NCBI RefSeq assembly: GCF_015711605.1
Contig: NZ_JABTEZ010000003.1
Coordinates: 186,001-250,000, forward strand
Origin: Planomonospora sp. ID67723
Lineage (GTDB): Bacteria > Actinomycetota > Actinomycetes > Streptosporangiales > Streptosporangiaceae
DNA: 64,000 bases
Reading direction: 5' to 3'
Below, piece by piece: positions 9,680 to 20,704 of the stretch. Positions within the stretch are counted from its first letter, which is position 1. Every line of letters starts with the position of its first letter. The position numbers were made by a program, and so were the translations under genes. The notes under the pieces were generated by a model. It did no database searches, had not been told where the DNA came from, and saw only the letters and a list, made by a program, of their open reading frames with translations.

Positions 9680-10735
9680 ATGCGAGGTATGGGTGGCGTG
9701 AGCGCGTTCCTGGCAGCCGCGGTGCTGGTCCTGCCGGGCTGCTCGGGCGGTGACGGGTCCCGGCCCACGGCCGGCTCGGGACTCCGCGCGGCGATGGCGG
9801 AGGTCTCCGGGGACGGACCCGCCGCCCTGCACTTCGAGTACGGCGACATGGCCCACTGGCGCGAGCTCGGCGTCGTCACCGGCCAGGGGCCGGGACAGGA
9901 CAAGACCTGGCTCCCCGCCGTGGGATACGGGCTGGGCGAGCTCTCCAGGGCGGGGCGGCTGCTGACCGAGAAGACGGGCATCGCCCCGTACGCCGCCGAC
10001 CACGCCGTCTCGATCGGAGTGCCGCCGGACACGGCGGTCCGCGTCGACGGGGGTGTCGACGCCGGGACCGTCGAGGACAAGCTGACCGGGCTGGGCGGGA
10101 GGCCCGGGAAGGTGGGCGAGCACGACGGCCTCTCGCTCGCCGACGACCACGCCCTCGATCCGCAGGGGCCGTTGATCGAGCTCGGCCTGCTGAACCAGTT
10201 CAACAAGGCCGTCGTCACCGGCTCCACGGTCGCCGTGGGAACGGCCGCCGCACCCGTCTCCGCCGCGCTCGGCGGGACCAGGTCCCTCGCGGAGGTCCCT
10301 TCGCACGCCGCCGTCGCGGACTGCCTCGGCGACGTCGTCACCGCGACCGTCACCGTGCCGGGGGACTCCCGGACGGTCGCCCTCTACGGGGTCGGGCTCC
10401 GCCGTCCCGCCGCTCCCGGCGACACCGCGGTCAACGTGATCTGCGTGGTGCCCAAGAGCGGCGCGATCCCCTCGGTGCGGCAGGCATTCACCACCGGGCT
10501 CACCACGGAGGCCTCCACCACCCAGGGGAAGCCGTACGGAGGGCTGGCGAAGGAGATCACGCATGACGAGGTGGTGAACGGTGACGTCACGGTCCTGCGT
10601 GCCACCCTCACCCTGACATCGGGTACGTCGGTCACCTTCGCGCACCAGATGCTGGCCCGCGGTGAACTCGACGGGGTCGCCGGCTCCGGCGACCCCGTGA
10701 ACCTCCTGACGCCCACCCCGGCACCGAGCTCCTGA
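9680..10735 (+). CDS. putative secreted lipoprotein
   Basis: 351 residues with a lipoprotein signal: short basic N-terminus, hydrophobic stretch, lipobox VLPGC with Cys21, then a Gly/Ser-rich linker. The mature part is a mixed alpha/beta domain with no motif I recognise. It should be lipid-anchored on the outer face of the membrane. It begins just after the leuS terminator with no clear ribosome binding site, so it may be leaderless or partly dependent on read-through. A second possible start is ATG 9689. Function unknown. Confidence 0.75.
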   Translation: MRGMGGVSAFLAAAVLVLPGCSGGDGSRPTAGSGLRAAMAEVSGDGPAALHFEYGDMAHWRELGVVTGQGPGQDKTWLPAVGYGLGELSRAGRLLTEKTGIAPYAADHAVSIGVPPDTAVRVDGGVDAGTVEDKLTGLGGRPGKVGEHDGLSLADDHALDPQGPLIELGLLNQFNKAVVTGSTVAVGTAAAPVSAALGGTRSLAEVPSHAAVADCLGDVVTATVTVPGDSRTVALYGVGLRRPAAPGDTAVNVICVVPKSGAIPSVRQAFTTGLTTEASTTQGKPYGGLAKEITHDEVVNGDVTVLRATLTLTSGTSVTFAHQMLARGELDGVAGSGDPVNLLTPTPAPSS

Positions 10736-10812
10736 GAGTCGCGCCGTCGGCGGGCGCGGGAGCCGTCTCGGCGGGTCCCGCCGGGGCGGAGAGGGCGGTC
10801 AGGGAGAGACCG

Positions 10813-11979
10813 TCACGGACGGGAGGCCTTCACCGCCCGCGAGATCCGGTCGAGGATCTCGGACAGGACCGGGCCGGAGGTGGCGAAGTTCAGCCGGGCG
10901 AAGTCCTCACCGCCCGGGCCGAACAGGGGGCCGGGACTGAGCAGCACTCTGGCCTCGCGTTCGAGGAACGCGGCGGGCTCCCCCTCCAGCGCGAGTCCGG
11001 ACAGGTCCAGCCAGGCTAGGTAGGTGGCGTCGGGGACGCGGTAGCCGACTCCCTCGGGGAGCCGCTCGGCGATCAGGTGGCGGTTGCGGTCGAGCACCGC
11101 CCGCGCCTCCTCCAGCCAGTCGTCGCTGCTCTGCCAGGCCGCCACCGTCGCCTCGACCCCGAAGACGTGGGCCGCGCCGTACAGGTGGGTGGGCTGGGCG
11201 GCCAGGGCCGTGCGCAGGGCGGGCGAGCCGACGTGGGCCACCGAGCAGCGGATGCCGCCCAGGTTGAACGCCTTGGTGGCGGAGGTGAGCGTGACGGTCC
11301 GCTCGGGCAGCAGGGCGGCGAAGGGGATGTGCTCGCCGGGGGTGTGGACCAGGTCGGCGTGGATCTCATCGGAGATCACCAGCAGGTCGTGGCGCTCGGC
11401 CAGCTCGGCCAGGCCGGTCAGTTCCTCGCGGGTGAAGGCGCGGCCGGTCGGGTTCTGGGGGTTGACCAGCAGCAGCACGCGGCAGCGGCCCCCGGCGAGC
11501 CGTGCGGCCAGCGCCTCGGGGTCGAACCCCCAGGAGCCGCCGGCGGGCTCCATCGGGATCGGCAGCGCCGGCCGGTTCATCTCGGTCAGCGTGCCGAGGA
11601 AGGGAGGGTAGGCCGGGACGTGCACGGCCACCTCGTCACCGGGGCGGGTGGCGACGTGCAGGATGACCTGGAGGGCCTGGTTGATGTCGCTGAAGGACCG
11701 CACGTGGCCGGGGTCGGGGCGCCAGCCGTACCGGCCCTCCATCCGTGCGGCGAAGGTCTCGGCCAGCGGGCCGGCGCCGGGGCGGTCGAGCCAGACCGGG
11801 TACCCGAGGTCGCCGTGGGCCCGGCGGGTCAGGGCCTCACGTACCGCGGGGGCGACCGGGAAGTCCATGTCGGCGATCCAGGCGGGGATCACACCGGGCG
11901 CGGGCTGGGACCATTTCACTCCGTCCCGGGCGGTCAGGGTCTCCAGTGTCAGCGCGTTCAGGCCAGATGTCTCGGTCAC
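10813..11979 (-). CDS. MalY/PatB-type PLP aminotransferase-like C-S lyase
   Basis: 388 residues, fold-type I PLP enzyme. It shows the aminotransferase motifs NPQNPTG (173-179), ISDEIHADL for cofactor-ring binding, and TSATKAFNLGG with Lys236 forming the internal aldimine. The DEIHADL and ATKAFNLGG wording is typical of the MalY/PatB group, which cleaves cystathionine or related thioethers to homocysteine/pyruvate/ammonia and sometimes acts as an aminotransferase. Cytoplasmic. The GTG start lies inside the 3' arm of a long hairpin (11974-12006), so initiation may be structure-controlled. Chitinase lies upstream on the same strand; no functional link is evident. Confidence 0.85.
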   Translation of the reverse strand: MTETSGLNALTLETLTARDGVKWSQPAPGVIPAWIADMDFPVAPAVREALTRRAHGDLGYPVWLDRPGAGPLAETFAARMEGRYGWRPDPGHVRSFSDINQALQVILHVATRPGDEVAVHVPAYPPFLGTLTEMNRPALPIPMEPAGGSWGFDPEALAARLAGGRCRVLLLVNPQNPTGRAFTREELTGLAELAERHDLLVISDEIHADLVHTPGEHIPFAALLPERTVTLTSATKAFNLGGIRCSVAHVGSPALRTALAAQPTHLYGAAHVFGVEATVAAWQSSDDWLEEARAVLDRNRHLIAERLPEGVGYRVPDATYLAWLDLSGLALEGEPAAFLEREARVLLSPGPLFGPGGEDFARLNFATSGPVLSEILDRISRAVKASRP

Positions 11980-12006
11980 CGCCCCAGCCTAATCGGGGCG
12001 GTGACC
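11974..12006 (-). promoter_or_regulatory. 12-bp hairpin spanning the start codon of the PLP lyase
   Basis: GGTCACCGCCCC and GGGGCGGTGACC pair across a 9-nt loop. On the reverse strand the second arm contains the ribosome-binding segment and the GTG start at 11979. The same hairpin lies about 45 bp after the chitinase stop and may serve as its terminator. Confidence 0.6.
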
Positions 12007-12051
12007 GATGTATCAGGAGATATCGGGCCTACCGGTGGATATCCGGATAGG

Positions 12052-14310
<2,259 letters not shown>

Positions 14311-14342
14311 GAACGTTACCTCTCTACCTGCACGGGGGGATT

Positions 14343-14371
14343 AAATTAATAAGAAGCTTTCCTATTAATTT
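14343..14371. promoter_or_regulatory. 29-bp palindrome upstream of the chitinase
   Basis: 13-bp arms (AAATTAATAAGAA and TTCCTATTAATTT) around GCT, with one mismatch, in an unusually AT-rich stretch 33 bp before the chitinase start. It is the obvious regulator-binding or promoter site for substrate-controlled expression. It does not match the DasR consensus as I recall it. Confidence 0.6.
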
Positions 14372-14437
14372 GGGGTGAACGTATCCCTGCCACCAGACCC
14401 GGTCAAGGTGCGAAATTTCGGGGGTCAAACGGGGATT

Positions 14438-15304
14438 TCAGGAGGGCGGCCAGTGCCAGGCGATGCCGAGCGTTCCGGAGGAGACGTCGCAGGCCGACAG
14501 GTGCACGGTGTGGTGGACGTTCGGTACCAGGGTCGCGGTTCGGAGGATCTCGCCGTCCGGGCTGCGGCGGCTGTAGGAGTAGCAGTCTGCCGGGAGCGCC
14601 GCAGGGTCGAATCGCACCTCGACCAGGAACTGGCCCACCGGGCGGCGGAAGCCGTACTCGTGGCCGGTGCAGGGAGCGGGCGGGTGATCGCGGGCTTCCC
14701 ACTCGAAGACCCAGGTCTCCCCCCTGCGCAGCACCTGCTCGAAAAGGAGCTCCGCGACCGGTGCCGGCTCCCGCCGGACCTCGCCCAGCCGGCAGTTCTC
14801 CAGCGGGAGGATCTCGCGGGCGCCGGAAGCCGGCCCGGGATCGGTGAACGGGCCGGCCAGGTAGCGGTCCACCCCGTGCCGGTGCGCCCTGATCAGGGTG
14901 CGCGCCCACACCGAGATGCGGCGCCCGGCGGCGTCGAGGGTCACCTTCTGGTGCTGGCTGATGACGGTTACGTCCCGCGCGCGAGGCCCGGGTCCCCCGG
15001 AGCGCCCGGCCGGCCCGGGGTCGTTCCGGAGCAGGCCCGTCAGCGCCTGCTCCGGAACGCCGAGGACGCCCTCCAGGGCCGTGACCACCGCCATCGACCG
15101 CTCGCTGCCAGGGCGCCGCTGTCCCCGCTGCCAGTCGCTCAGCGTGGACAGCGCGACCGTCAGCCCGCGCTTGGCGAGCCGGGTCCGGATCCGGTCGAGG
15201 GAGAGTCCGCTCTCCCGGATGCAGGCCCGGAGTGCGAGGTGGAACGGGCCGGAGCGGAGCAGGGTGTCACGGTCACCGATCGGTTCGGGGGTCCGGCGCG
15301 GCAT
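14438..15304 (-). CDS. helix-turn-helix (XRE-type) regulator with C-terminal ligand-like domain
   Basis: 288 residues from ATG 15304, selected because AGGAG lies about 7 bp upstream and family-like sequence begins there; the frame is open to 15529. Residues ~15-95 form a Cro/C1-type helix-turn-helix (LALRACIRESGLSLDRIRTR, then TVALSTLSDWQRGQRRP). The C-terminal ~180 residues form a beta-rich domain with the segment HEYGFRRPVGQFLVEVRFDP, a pattern common in uncharacterised actinomycete XRE regulators. It is probably a local repressor or activator. An inverted repeat lies about 50 bp upstream. Confidence 0.8.
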   Translation of the reverse strand: MPRRTPEPIGDRDTLLRSGPFHLALRACIRESGLSLDRIRTRLAKRGLTVALSTLSDWQRGQRRPGSERSMAVVTALEGVLGVPEQALTGLLRNDPGPAGRSGGPGPRARDVTVISQHQKVTLDAAGRRISVWARTLIRAHRHGVDRYLAGPFTDPGPASGAREILPLENCRLGEVRREPAPVAELLFEQVLRRGETWVFEWEARDHPPAPCTGHEYGFRRPVGQFLVEVRFDPAALPADCYSYSRRSPDGEILRTATLVPNVHHTVHLSACDVSSGTLGIAWHWPPS

Positions 15305-15350
15305 GAGGGCGCTCCTGTGATCGCGTCTGTCACGCGGCGCCTGAACCCTC

Positions 15351-15377
15351 GCGTTCCCGCCCCTCGTCCGGGAACGC
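15351..15377. promoter_or_regulatory. inverted repeat upstream of the XRE regulator
   Basis: GCGTTCCCG/CGGGAACGC, 9-bp perfect arms, 9-nt spacer, about 50 bp before the XRE start. Possible autoregulatory operator. Confidence 0.45.
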
Positions 15378-15470
15378 GTGCCGGCCGCGCTCTGTGCGGG
15401 AGTGAGCGTAGGCCGTTTCGGGACACAAGGAAAGATCGTTTCTTCACCGGCCGCCGGGATCGCGGACATG

Positions 15471-15510
15471 CCGGAAGGGCGGGACCCGCTCGCGGGTCCC
15501 GCCCTTCCGG
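15471..15510 (-). terminator. lexA terminator
   Basis: Perfect 19-bp stem with a 2-nt loop about 80 bp after the lexA stop and upstream of the XRE promoter region. It separates the two units. Confidence 0.75.
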
Positions 15511-15591
15511 TGCGGTCGTCTCGACGCATGACGACATCCGGTGGTACGGCGCACGCCGTGCCACCGGGTGGAGCTTTCGGTGCCGGCCGGG

Positions 15592-16302
15592 TCAGAGCCT
15601 GCGCAGGACCGCCACGACCTTGCCCAGGACGGTGGCCTCGTCACCCGGGATGGGGTCGTAGTTGGGGTTGTGCGGGACGAGCCAGACGTGGCCGTCCTTC
15701 CGCTTGAAGGTCTTGACCGTGGCCTCTCCGTCGATCATCGCCGCGACGATGTCGCCGCTGTCGGCCACCGGCTGCTGGCGGACGACCACCCAGTCGCCGT
15801 CGGCGATCGCCGCCTCGATCATCGAGTCACCGGCCACCTGGAGCAGGAAGAGGGTGCCCTCGCCCACGAGCTGCCTGGGCAGGGCGAAGACGTCTTCCAC
15901 GCTCTCCTCGGCGAGGATCGGGCCGCCGGCGGCGATCCGGCCGACCAGCGGCACGTAGGCCGCGGTCGGGCGGCTGACCGGTGCCTCGTCCGTGGTGGCG
16001 TCGGGATCCACCCACAGCACCGGCTCGCCCGGCAGACGGACCTCGAGCGCCCGGGGGCGGTGCGGGTCGCGCCGCAGGTAGCCCTTGCGCTGCAACGCGG
16101 TCAACTGGTGCGAAACGCTGGAGGTGCTGGTGAGCTGCACCGCCTCGCCGATCTCGCGCATCGACGGCGGATAGCCGCGCTGCTGCACCGAGTCGCGGAT
16201 CACCTCAAGGATCTTGCGCTGCCTGGGGGTGAGGCCAAGGGAGTCACGTCTGCGCACCGCCAGATCACTGACGGGCGCGCCGTTCTCTTTCTGCTCGCTC
16301 AT
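15592..16302 (-). CDS. lexA: LexA SOS repressor
   Basis: 236 residues. N-terminal winged helix ([20 protein letters not shown], then [20 protein letters not shown]) binds SOS boxes. The C-terminal S24 protease domain has the self-cleavage bond Ala125-Gly126 in GRIAAGGPI, nucleophile Ser160 in AGDSM and general-base Lys197 in ATVKTF. RecA-stimulated autocleavage would derepress DNA-damage genes. A near-consensus SOS box lies 73 bp upstream, in the intergenic region shared with the divergent LysM gene, so autoregulation is expected. The lexA / LysM / nrdR order matches that in mycobacteria. Confidence 0.98.
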   Translation of the reverse strand: MSEQKENGAPVSDLAVRRRDSLGLTPRQRKILEVIRDSVQQRGYPPSMREIGEAVQLTSTSSVSHQLTALQRKGYLRRDPHRPRALEVRLPGEPVLWVDPDATTDEAPVSRPTAAYVPLVGRIAAGGPILAEESVEDVFALPRQLVGEGTLFLLQVAGDSMIEAAIADGDWVVVRQQPVADSGDIVAAMIDGEATVKTFKRKDGHVWLVPHNPNYDPIPGDEATVLGKVVAVLRRL

Positions 16303-16374
16303 GCGATCTCCTTGCCTCCCGGTCCGTATTCCTCATGTCGCACACAGCGACCGTACTCCCGTCGAAGATCATCT

Positions 16375-16390
16375 TCAAACAATTGTTCGA
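16375..16390. promoter_or_regulatory. SOS box (LexA site)
   Basis: TCAAACAATTGTTCGA differs at one position from the actinobacterial consensus TCGAAC-N4-GTTCGA. It lies between divergent lexA and the LysM gene and can serve both. Confidence 0.85.
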
Positions 16391-16443
16391 GTTGTCCTCG
16401 AAATCGGTGGCGGCGTGGTGTACAACATCGTACGGGAGTTCGA

Positions 16444-16459
16444 TCGACATCGTGTTCGA
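16444..16459. promoter_or_regulatory. second, weaker SOS-like box
   Basis: TCGACATCGTGTTCGA has a perfect right half-site and two mismatches in the left. It lies about 50 bp before the LysM gene start. Confidence 0.5.
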
Positions 16460-16511
16460 TTCGCCGATCTTTCTTCGACCTGTGTTCGGTCGGGCCGGAG
16501 GGATGGGGGCC

Positions 16512-16904
16512 GTGGTGAAGGCGACCGCTCAGACGCGACGATCCCGGAGAGTGTCCGCCGGACGGCCCGGACCCGCGGGGAACACCCGATATCCTGGTGC
16601 GCCCCTCCGGCTCACCCGCAGGGGGCGGATCGTGGTGCTGGCCCTGCTCGTCCTGGTCACCCTCGGGCTGCTCTGGATCGCCTCGCGTGTCGACGCGGCC
16701 TCGGTGACCGGGCGCGAGGGCCGGGAGGGCCCGCCGTGGGTGATGGTGCGCGAAGGCGACACCCCCTGGGAGGTCGCCTTCGCGATGGCCCCGGAGGGCG
16801 GCCCCGCCGTGACCGTTCACCGGATCGCGGCCGTCAGCGGCCTGCCCGCCTCCGTGATCCGGTCCGGAGACCGGCTCCGCCTGCCGGCCGGACCGGCGGA
16901 CTGA
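16512..16904 (+). CDS. LysM membrane protein, SOS cell-division suppressor type
   Basis: About 130 residues from GTG 16512, chosen because GGAGGG (16497-16502) is 9 bp upstream and would be too close to the ATG at 16503. A basic N-terminal segment (TRRSRR), one membrane helix (RIVVLALLVLVTLGLLWIA), then a C-terminal LysM domain (WVMVREGDTPWEVAF ... SGDRLRLPAG) that binds peptidoglycan outside the membrane. Its place between lexA and nrdR and the SOS box upstream match the mycobacterial ChiZ (Rv2719c) and corynebacterial DivS-type genes, which halt division during DNA damage. The role here is inferred from context and architecture. Confidence 0.85.
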   Translation: MVKATAQTRRSRRVSAGRPGPAGNTRYPGAPLRLTRRGRIVVLALLVLVTLGLLWIASRVDAASVTGREGREGPPWVMVREGDTPWEVAFAMAPEGGPAVTVHRIAAVSGLPASVIRSGDRLRLPAGPAD

Positions 16905-17088
16905 GCGCACCCGCCGGTGCGGGCCGGCGAGTGCCGTGCCGGAGCGGCCGCGGGCGCGGCGGGCGTCCGGGAGGGGTGCCGGAAGGGGCGACACGCCCGG
17001 CCGGGACGAGTTCGGAGCGCTGATCAGCGACTTCGGCGGGGACCCCCCGTCTAACTTGCGTTCATGGTCGTGCACTTCTACGGTTGGA

Positions 17089-17104
17089 CCACAACATCTA
17101 GTGG
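17089..17104. promoter_or_regulatory. NrdR box 1
   Basis: CCACAACATCTAGTGG resembles the NrdR recognition element of streptomycetes. Centre at 17096.5, 140 bp before nrdR. Confidence 0.75.
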
Positions 17105-17120
17105 CTTTATCGGTGCACTC

Positions 17121-17136
17121 CACCACAAATTGTGTT
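17121..17136. promoter_or_regulatory. NrdR box 2
   Basis: CACCACAAATTGTGTT, centred 32 bp (three helical turns) after box 1. That is the spacing expected for cooperative NrdR binding. Confidence 0.75.
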
Positions 17137-17244
17137 TCTGCTACCGCACCTCGATTGTCGGGGGTGTGCGCGAGCGTCCCCGCGTGGGCACTCTGGGACA
17201 CATGGTGCAGGTGAGCCGACCGGTGGACCAGGGAGGCGACGCGC

Positions 17245-17706
17245 ATGCACTGTCCGTTCTGCCGCCACCCGGACACGCGGGTCATCGACAGCCGCTCCAC
17301 CGAGGACGGCGGGGCGATCCGCCGCAGGCGCACGTGCCCTGAGTGCGGGCGCCGGTTCACCACGCAGGAGACGGTGCTGCTGATGGTGAGCAAGCGCAGC
17401 GGGGTGACCGAGCCGTTCTCCCGGGACAAGGTGATCGCCGGCGTCCGGCGGGCCTGCCAGGGACGGCCGGTCAGCGAGGACTCCCTGGCCCAGCTCGGCC
17501 AGCGGGTCGAGGAGGGCATCCGGGGGACGGGGGCTGCGGAGATCCCCGCCCACGAGGTCGGCCTGGCCATCCTGGGCCCGCTCCGCGAACTGGACGAGGT
17601 GGCCTATCTCCGCTTCGCCTCGGTCTACCGAGGGTTCGAGACGCTGGCCGACTTCGAGGCCGAGATCGAGCAGTTGCGGGCGGAGCGTTCCGCCAAGCAG
17701 GACTGA
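17245..17706 (+). CDS. nrdR: NrdR ribonucleotide reductase repressor
   Basis: 153 residues. N-terminal zinc ribbon with Cys3, Cys6, Cys31 and Cys34 (CPFC and CPECG) that contacts NrdR boxes, followed by an ATP-cone (about 46-136) that senses ATP/dATP and sets oligomeric state. Start ATG 17245 is preceded by GGGAGG. It is followed on the same strand by the vitamin B12-dependent reductase gene, and two NrdR boxes precede it, so NrdR should repress its own operon when dATP is plentiful. This layout matches nrdRJ of streptomycetes. Confidence 0.97.
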   Translation: MHCPFCRHPDTRVIDSRSTEDGGAIRRRRTCPECGRRFTTQETVLLMVSKRSGVTEPFSRDKVIAGVRRACQGRPVSEDSLAQLGQRVEEGIRGTGAAEIPAHEVGLAILGPLRELDEVAYLRFASVYRGFETLADFEAEIEQLRAERSAKQD

Positions 17707-17797
17707 AGAAGTCAATCCCCGGGCGCCGGGGGACGAACAGCGGCGCGTTGATGTGGTCCGGATCGTGGGCTCGTTCGAGTCCCAGAAGGGGGAAGTC

Positions 17798-20635
17798 ATG
17801 ACGGAGACGGTCAGCGGCACGGCGGCGCGCGGAGGCAAGCGCCCGCGCAAGGGGCTGAAGATGAAGCGCATCTTCACCACCGCCGGTGTGCATCCGTACG
17901 ACGAGGTGCGCTGGGAGCGCCGTGACGTCGTCATGACCAACTGGCGCGACGGCTCGGTCAACTTCGAGCAGCGCGGCGTGGAGTTCCCCGCCTCCTGGTC
18001 GGTCAACGCCGCCAACATCGTCACCACCAAGTACTTCCGCGGCGCGGTCGGCACCCCGCAGCGCGAGTGGAGCCTCAAGCAGCTCGTCGACCGCGTGGTG
18101 GGCGTCTACACCCGCACCGCCGTCGAGCATGGTTACTTCGCGACCGACGAGGACGCCGAGATCTTCGACCACGAGCTCAAGCACGCCCTGGTCAACCAGG
18201 TCTTCAGCTTCAACTCCCCGGTCTGGTTCAACGTCGGCACCGCCTCGCCCCAGCAGGTCAGCGCGTGCTTCATCCTGGCCGTCGACGACCAGATGGAGTC
18301 CATCCTCGACTGGTACAAGGAAGAGGGTGTGATCTTCAAGGGCGGTTCCGGCTCCGGAGTGAACCTCTCCCGGATCCGCTCCTCCAAGGAGCTGCTCTCC
18401 AGCGGCGGCACGGCCAGCGGCCCGGTCTCCTTCATGCGCGGCGCGGACGCCTCCGCGGGCACCATCAAGTCGGGCGGCGCCACCCGCCGCGCCGCCAAGA
18501 TGGTCGTCCTCGACGTCGACCATCCCGACATCGAGGAGTTCATCCAGGCCAAGGCGCGCGAGGAGGACAAGGTCCGCGCCCTGCGCGACGCCGGGTTCGA
18601 CATGGACCTCGGCGGCAAGGACATCGTCTCCGTCCAGTACCAGAACGCCAACAACTCCGTGCGCGTCTCCGACGAGTTCATGCGCGCGGTGGAGAACGGC
18701 GAGGAGTTCGGCCTGCGCGCCCGGCTGTCCGGCGAGGTCATCGAGAAGGTCGACGCCCGCGAGCTGTTCCGCAAGATGGCGACCGCCGCCTGGGAGTGCG
18801 CCGATCCCGGCGTGCAGTACGACGACACGATCAACGACTGGCACACCAGCCCCGAGACGGGCCGCATCACCGCCAGCAACCCGTGCTCGGAGTACCTCCA
18901 CCTGGACAACTCCTCCTGCAACCTGGCCAGCATCAACCTGATGAAGTTCCTGAAGGACGACAACACCTTCGACATCGAGAACTTCGTGAAGGTCACCGAG
19001 CTGATCATCACCGCGATGGACGCCTCCATCACCTTCGCCGACTTCCCGACCGAGAAGATCGGCGAGACCACCCGCGCCTACCGCCAGCTCGGCATCGGCT
19101 ACGCCAACCTCGGCGCGCTGCTCATGGCCACCGGCCACGCCTACGACTCCGACGGCGGGCGAGCCATCGCCGGGGCGATCACCTCGCTGATGACCGGTGC
19201 CTCCTACCGCCGCAGCGCCGAGCTGGCCGGGGTCGTGGGGCCGTACGACGGCTACGCCCGCAACGCCGAGGCGCACAAGCGCGTCATGCGCAAGCACGCC
19301 GCAGCCAACGACGCCCTGCGCACGCTGGACGCCATAGACGGAGCCGTCCACGCCGAGGCCTCCCTGCAGTGGGCGGAGTGCCTCAAGCTGGGAGAGAAGA
19401 ACGGCTACCGCAACGCCCAGGCCTCGCTGCTGGCGCCCACCGGCACCATCGGCCTGATGATGGACTGCGACACCACCGGCATCGAGCCCGACCTGGCGCT
19501 GGTCAAGTTCAAGAAGCTCGTCGGCGGCGGCTCCATGCAGATCGTCAACCAGACGATCCCGCGGGCGCTCAAGCAGCTCGGCTACCAGGAAGAGCAGATC
19601 GAGGCGATCGTCGAGTTCATCGCCGAGCACGGCCACGTCGTCGACGCTCCCGGTCTGCGGCGCGAGCACTACGAGGTCTTCGACTGCGCCATGGGCGAGC
19701 GGGCCATCGCCCCGATGGGCCACGTCCGCATGATGGCCGCCGCGCAGCCGTTCCTGTCGGGCGCGATCAGCAAGACGGTCAACCTGCCCGAGTCCGCGAC
19801 GGTCGAGGACATCGAGCAGGTCTACATGGAGGGCTGGAAGCTCGGCCTGAAGGCCCTGGCCGTCTACCGTGACAACTGCAAGGTGGGCCAGCCGCTCTCG
19901 GCCGCCGGCAAGAAGACCGACGACAAGGCCGAGGAGAAGGCCGAGGACGCGGAGCCGGAGGTCCGGGTGGTGGAGATCAGCCGCCCGACCCGCCGCCGGA
20001 TGCCGAACCAGCGGCCCAGCACCACCACCCGCTTCACCGTGGGCGGCGCCAAGGGCTACATGACCGCCTCCTCCTACCCCGACGACGGCGTGGGCGAGGT
20101 CTTCCTGAAGATGTCCAAGCAGGGCTCGACCCTCGCGGGCGTCATGGACGCCTTCTCCGTGGCGATCTCCATCGGGCTGCAGTACGGCGTGCCGCTGGAG
20201 ACCTACGTCAGCAAGTTCGTCAACATGCGCTTCGACCCGGCGGGCATGACCGACGACCCGGACATCCGCATGGCCGCCTCGGTGATGGACTACATCTTCC
20301 GCCGGCTGGCCCTGGACCACCTGCCCTACGACGAGCGCGCCGCCCTCGGCATCTTCTCCGCCGCCGAGCGCGCCGCCCAGCAGCGGGGCGAGGACCCGGC
20401 CGTCGTCCACAACGACGAGGTCATCGCCGAGCTGGCCACCTCGGCCCCGATCGAGAAGCCCCGGGCCGAGGGCAGGGCCGAGCTCCTGCCGGAGCCGGTG
20501 CGCGGCGGCTCCCTGGAGTCCCACCAGGGCCGCACCGCCGACGCCCCGCTCTGCATGACCTGCGGCACGAAGATGCGCCCGGCCGGAAGCTGCTACGTCT
20601 GCGAGGGCTGCGGCTCCACCAGCGGCTGCAGCTGA
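17798..20635 (+). CDS. nrdJ: class II (adenosylcobalamin-dependent) ribonucleotide reductase
   Basis: 945 residues, reducing ribonucleotides to deoxyribonucleotides with B12 and independent of oxygen. The active-site region shows SFNSPVWFN and NPCSEYLHLDNSSCNLASIN (Cys and Glu of the radical chemistry). A phosphate-binding segment with LAPTGTIGLMMD follows. The extreme C-terminus carries a Cys-rich tail (CMTCGTKMRPAG, CYVCEGCGSTSGC) for zinc binding and re-reduction. ATG 17798 follows AAGGGGGAAG; the frame is open to 17753. About 90 bp separate it from nrdR. I see no cobalamin riboswitch; control is through the paired NrdR boxes. Confidence 0.97.
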   Translation: MTETVSGTAARGGKRPRKGLKMKRIFTTAGVHPYDEVRWERRDVVMTNWRDGSVNFEQRGVEFPASWSVNAANIVTTKYFRGAVGTPQREWSLKQLVDRVVGVYTRTAVEHGYFATDEDAEIFDHELKHALVNQVFSFNSPVWFNVGTASPQQVSACFILAVDDQMESILDWYKEEGVIFKGGSGSGVNLSRIRSSKELLSSGGTASGPVSFMRGADASAGTIKSGGATRRAAKMVVLDVDHPDIEEFIQAKAREEDKVRALRDAGFDMDLGGKDIVSVQYQNANNSVRVSDEFMRAVENGEEFGLRARLSGEVIEKVDARELFRKMATAAWECADPGVQYDDTINDWHTSPETGRITASNPCSEYLHLDNSSCNLASINLMKFLKDDNTFDIENFVKVTELIITAMDASITFADFPTEKIGETTRAYRQLGIGYANLGALLMATGHAYDSDGGRAIAGAITSLMTGASYRRSAELAGVVGPYDGYARNAEAHKRVMRKHAAANDALRTLDAIDGAVHAEASLQWAECLKLGEKNGYRNAQASLLAPTGTIGLMMDCDTTGIEPDLALVKFKKLVGGGSMQIVNQTIPRALKQLGYQEEQIEAIVEFIAEHGHVVDAPGLRREHYEVFDCAMGERAIAPMGHVRMMAAAQPFLSGAISKTVNLPESATVEDIEQVYMEGWKLGLKALAVYRDNCKVGQPLSAAGKKTDDKAEEKAEDAEPEVRVVEISRPTRRRMPNQRPSTTTRFTVGGAKGYMTASSYPDDGVGEVFLKMSKQGSTLAGVMDAFSVAISIGLQYGVPLETYVSKFVNMRFDPAGMTDDPDIRMAASVMDYIFRRLALDHLPYDERAALGIFSAAERAAQQRGEDPAVVHNDEVIAELATSAPIEKPRAEGRAELLPEPVRGGSLESHQGRTADAPLCMTCGTKMRPAGSCYVCEGCGSTSGCS

Positions 20636-20670
20636 TCTCGGTCACCGGTGGCTCTGCACCGGTTGCTCAA

Positions 20671-20704
20671 GGCAGGGAACCGGGTGAAGGTCCGGTTCCC
20701 TGCC
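20671..20704 (+). terminator. nrdJ terminator
   Basis: Stem GGCAGGGAACCGG/CCGGTTCCCTGCC with an 8-nt loop, 35 bp after the nrdJ stop. Confidence 0.8.

Noticed and set aside
17707-17797. Cobalamin riboswitch before the B12-dependent reductase
   Set aside because: The gap is only 91 bp and I see no B12-box-like sequence; upstream control is explained by NrdR boxes.
17471-20524. Reverse-strand open frame of about 1017 codons opposite nrdR-nrdJ
   Set aside because: Antisense shadow; both forward genes have complete motifs and ribosome binding sites.
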